Source of the DNA: an uncultured Bacteroidales bacterium
Lineage (GTDB): Bacteria > Bacteroidota > Bacteroidia > Bacteroidales > UBA932
Length of the DNA: 33,716 nt
NCBI GenBank assembly: GCA_904501835.1
Contig: CAJGBW010000012.1
Span: 1-33,716, forward strand
Direction: 5' to 3'
Position numbers and translations under genes: made by a program. Below the pieces are notes generated by a model that saw only the letters and a list, made by a program, of their open reading frames with translations, was not told the DNA's origin and did not search any database. Below, piece after piece: positions 33,540 to 33,716 of this stretch; within the stretch, counting starts at the first letter, position 1; each line of letters begins with the position of its first letter.

Positions 33540-33716
33540 ATGCGTTTAATTACAATATGTAGTGTCATAATGGGTTTGCTTTGTTCATGCTGTAAGACGC
33601 AACACGAAAAAGGAAATATAAGACCAGAATGGTCTGCTGTTATTCCGACACATGATTCACCAGAGATATTTTGTGAGGGAATTGTCAATCTTCCTAAATC
33701 TGGAGATTTTATGGTA
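33540..33716 (+). CDS. PQQ-repeat lipoprotein, copy 2, cut by window end
   Basis: The first 59 codons of a paralogue of the preceding gene. From ATG 33540 (MRLITICSVIMGL) it has a signal peptide ending at LCSC (Cys18), then KTQHEKGNIRPEWSAVIP and onward, which closely matches copy 1. ATG 33525 is a possible earlier start. It lies 63 nt after the copy 1 stop. The propeller itself lies beyond the window. Its presence shows a tandem duplication behind the lipase gene. Confidence 0.85.
   Translation, partial: MRLITICSVIMGLLCSCCKTQHEKGNIRPEWSAVIPTHDSPEIFCEGIVNLPKSGDFMV
33630..33674 (+). repeat. Direct repeat, copy 2 (within lipoprotein copy 2)
   Basis: The second copy of the 45-nt stretch at 32382-32426, 44 of 45 bases identical. 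The flanks are more divergent, suggesting recent duplication with local sequence exchange or strong constraint here. Confidence 0.9.

Overview
The window looks like a chromosomal stretch from a member of the Bacteroidales (Bacteroidota). Three things support this. Several start regions carry the Bacteroidetes sigma pattern (TTTG, 19-20 nt, TAnnTTTG) in place of -35/-10 boxes, and starts lack clear Shine-Dalgarno sequences. The V/A-type ATPase operon has the Bacteroidetes order E-DUF2764-A-B-D-I-K. Outer-membrane lipoproteins and a DUF5723-type barrel protein are also present. I cannot name genus or species from sequence alone.

Layout. (1) 1-9570, minus strand: a compact de novo purine operon, purE-purL-purC-purF-purM-purH-purD, running toward position 1 and leaving the window inside purD. 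Most intergenic gaps are 1-8 nt. A good promoter (9635-9666) precedes it and its short leader holds a terminator-like hairpin. purK, purB and purN are not here. (2) 9803-16870, plus strand: a V/A-type ATPase operon (E, DUF2764, A, B, D, I, K), divergent from pur and largely linked by overlapping stop/start codons. A double-domain ABC ATPase (16870-18321) is joined to it by a TAGTG overlap. (3) 18257-24670, minus strand: a CapA-family exported protein, tRNA-Asn(GUU) with its own promoter and terminator, then a four-gene run (transcribed order: TupA-like ATP-grasp, DUF616-type glycosyltransferase, GH3 beta-glycosidase with PA14 insert, thiL). (4) 24816-29955, plus strand: a 1,230-residue lipoprotein overlapping a DUF5723-like outer-membrane protein. 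(5) 30019 to the end, plus strand: a visibly AT-richer block with an unknown lipoprotein, a secreted alpha/beta-hydrolase (lipase-like), and two tandem paralogous PQQ-repeat lipoproteins, the second cut by the window end.

How the parts work together. The pur operon covers most steps from PRPP to IMP. Its PurF has lost the N-terminal nucleophile Cys and other glutaminase residues while keeping the phosphoribosyltransferase and Fe-S cysteines, so it should be ammonia-dependent or fed by another protein. The rotary ATPase keeps the ion-site residues of Na+-type K subunits but has no separate F or G/H gene here. The right-hand block resembles a horizontally acquired cassette. A secreted lipase with duplicated periplasmic or surface lipoproteins is reminiscent of lipase effector/immunity loci, but that is inference.

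There is no gene-free stretch over 300 bases. The longest gap (9571-9802) is the divergent pur/atp promoter region.
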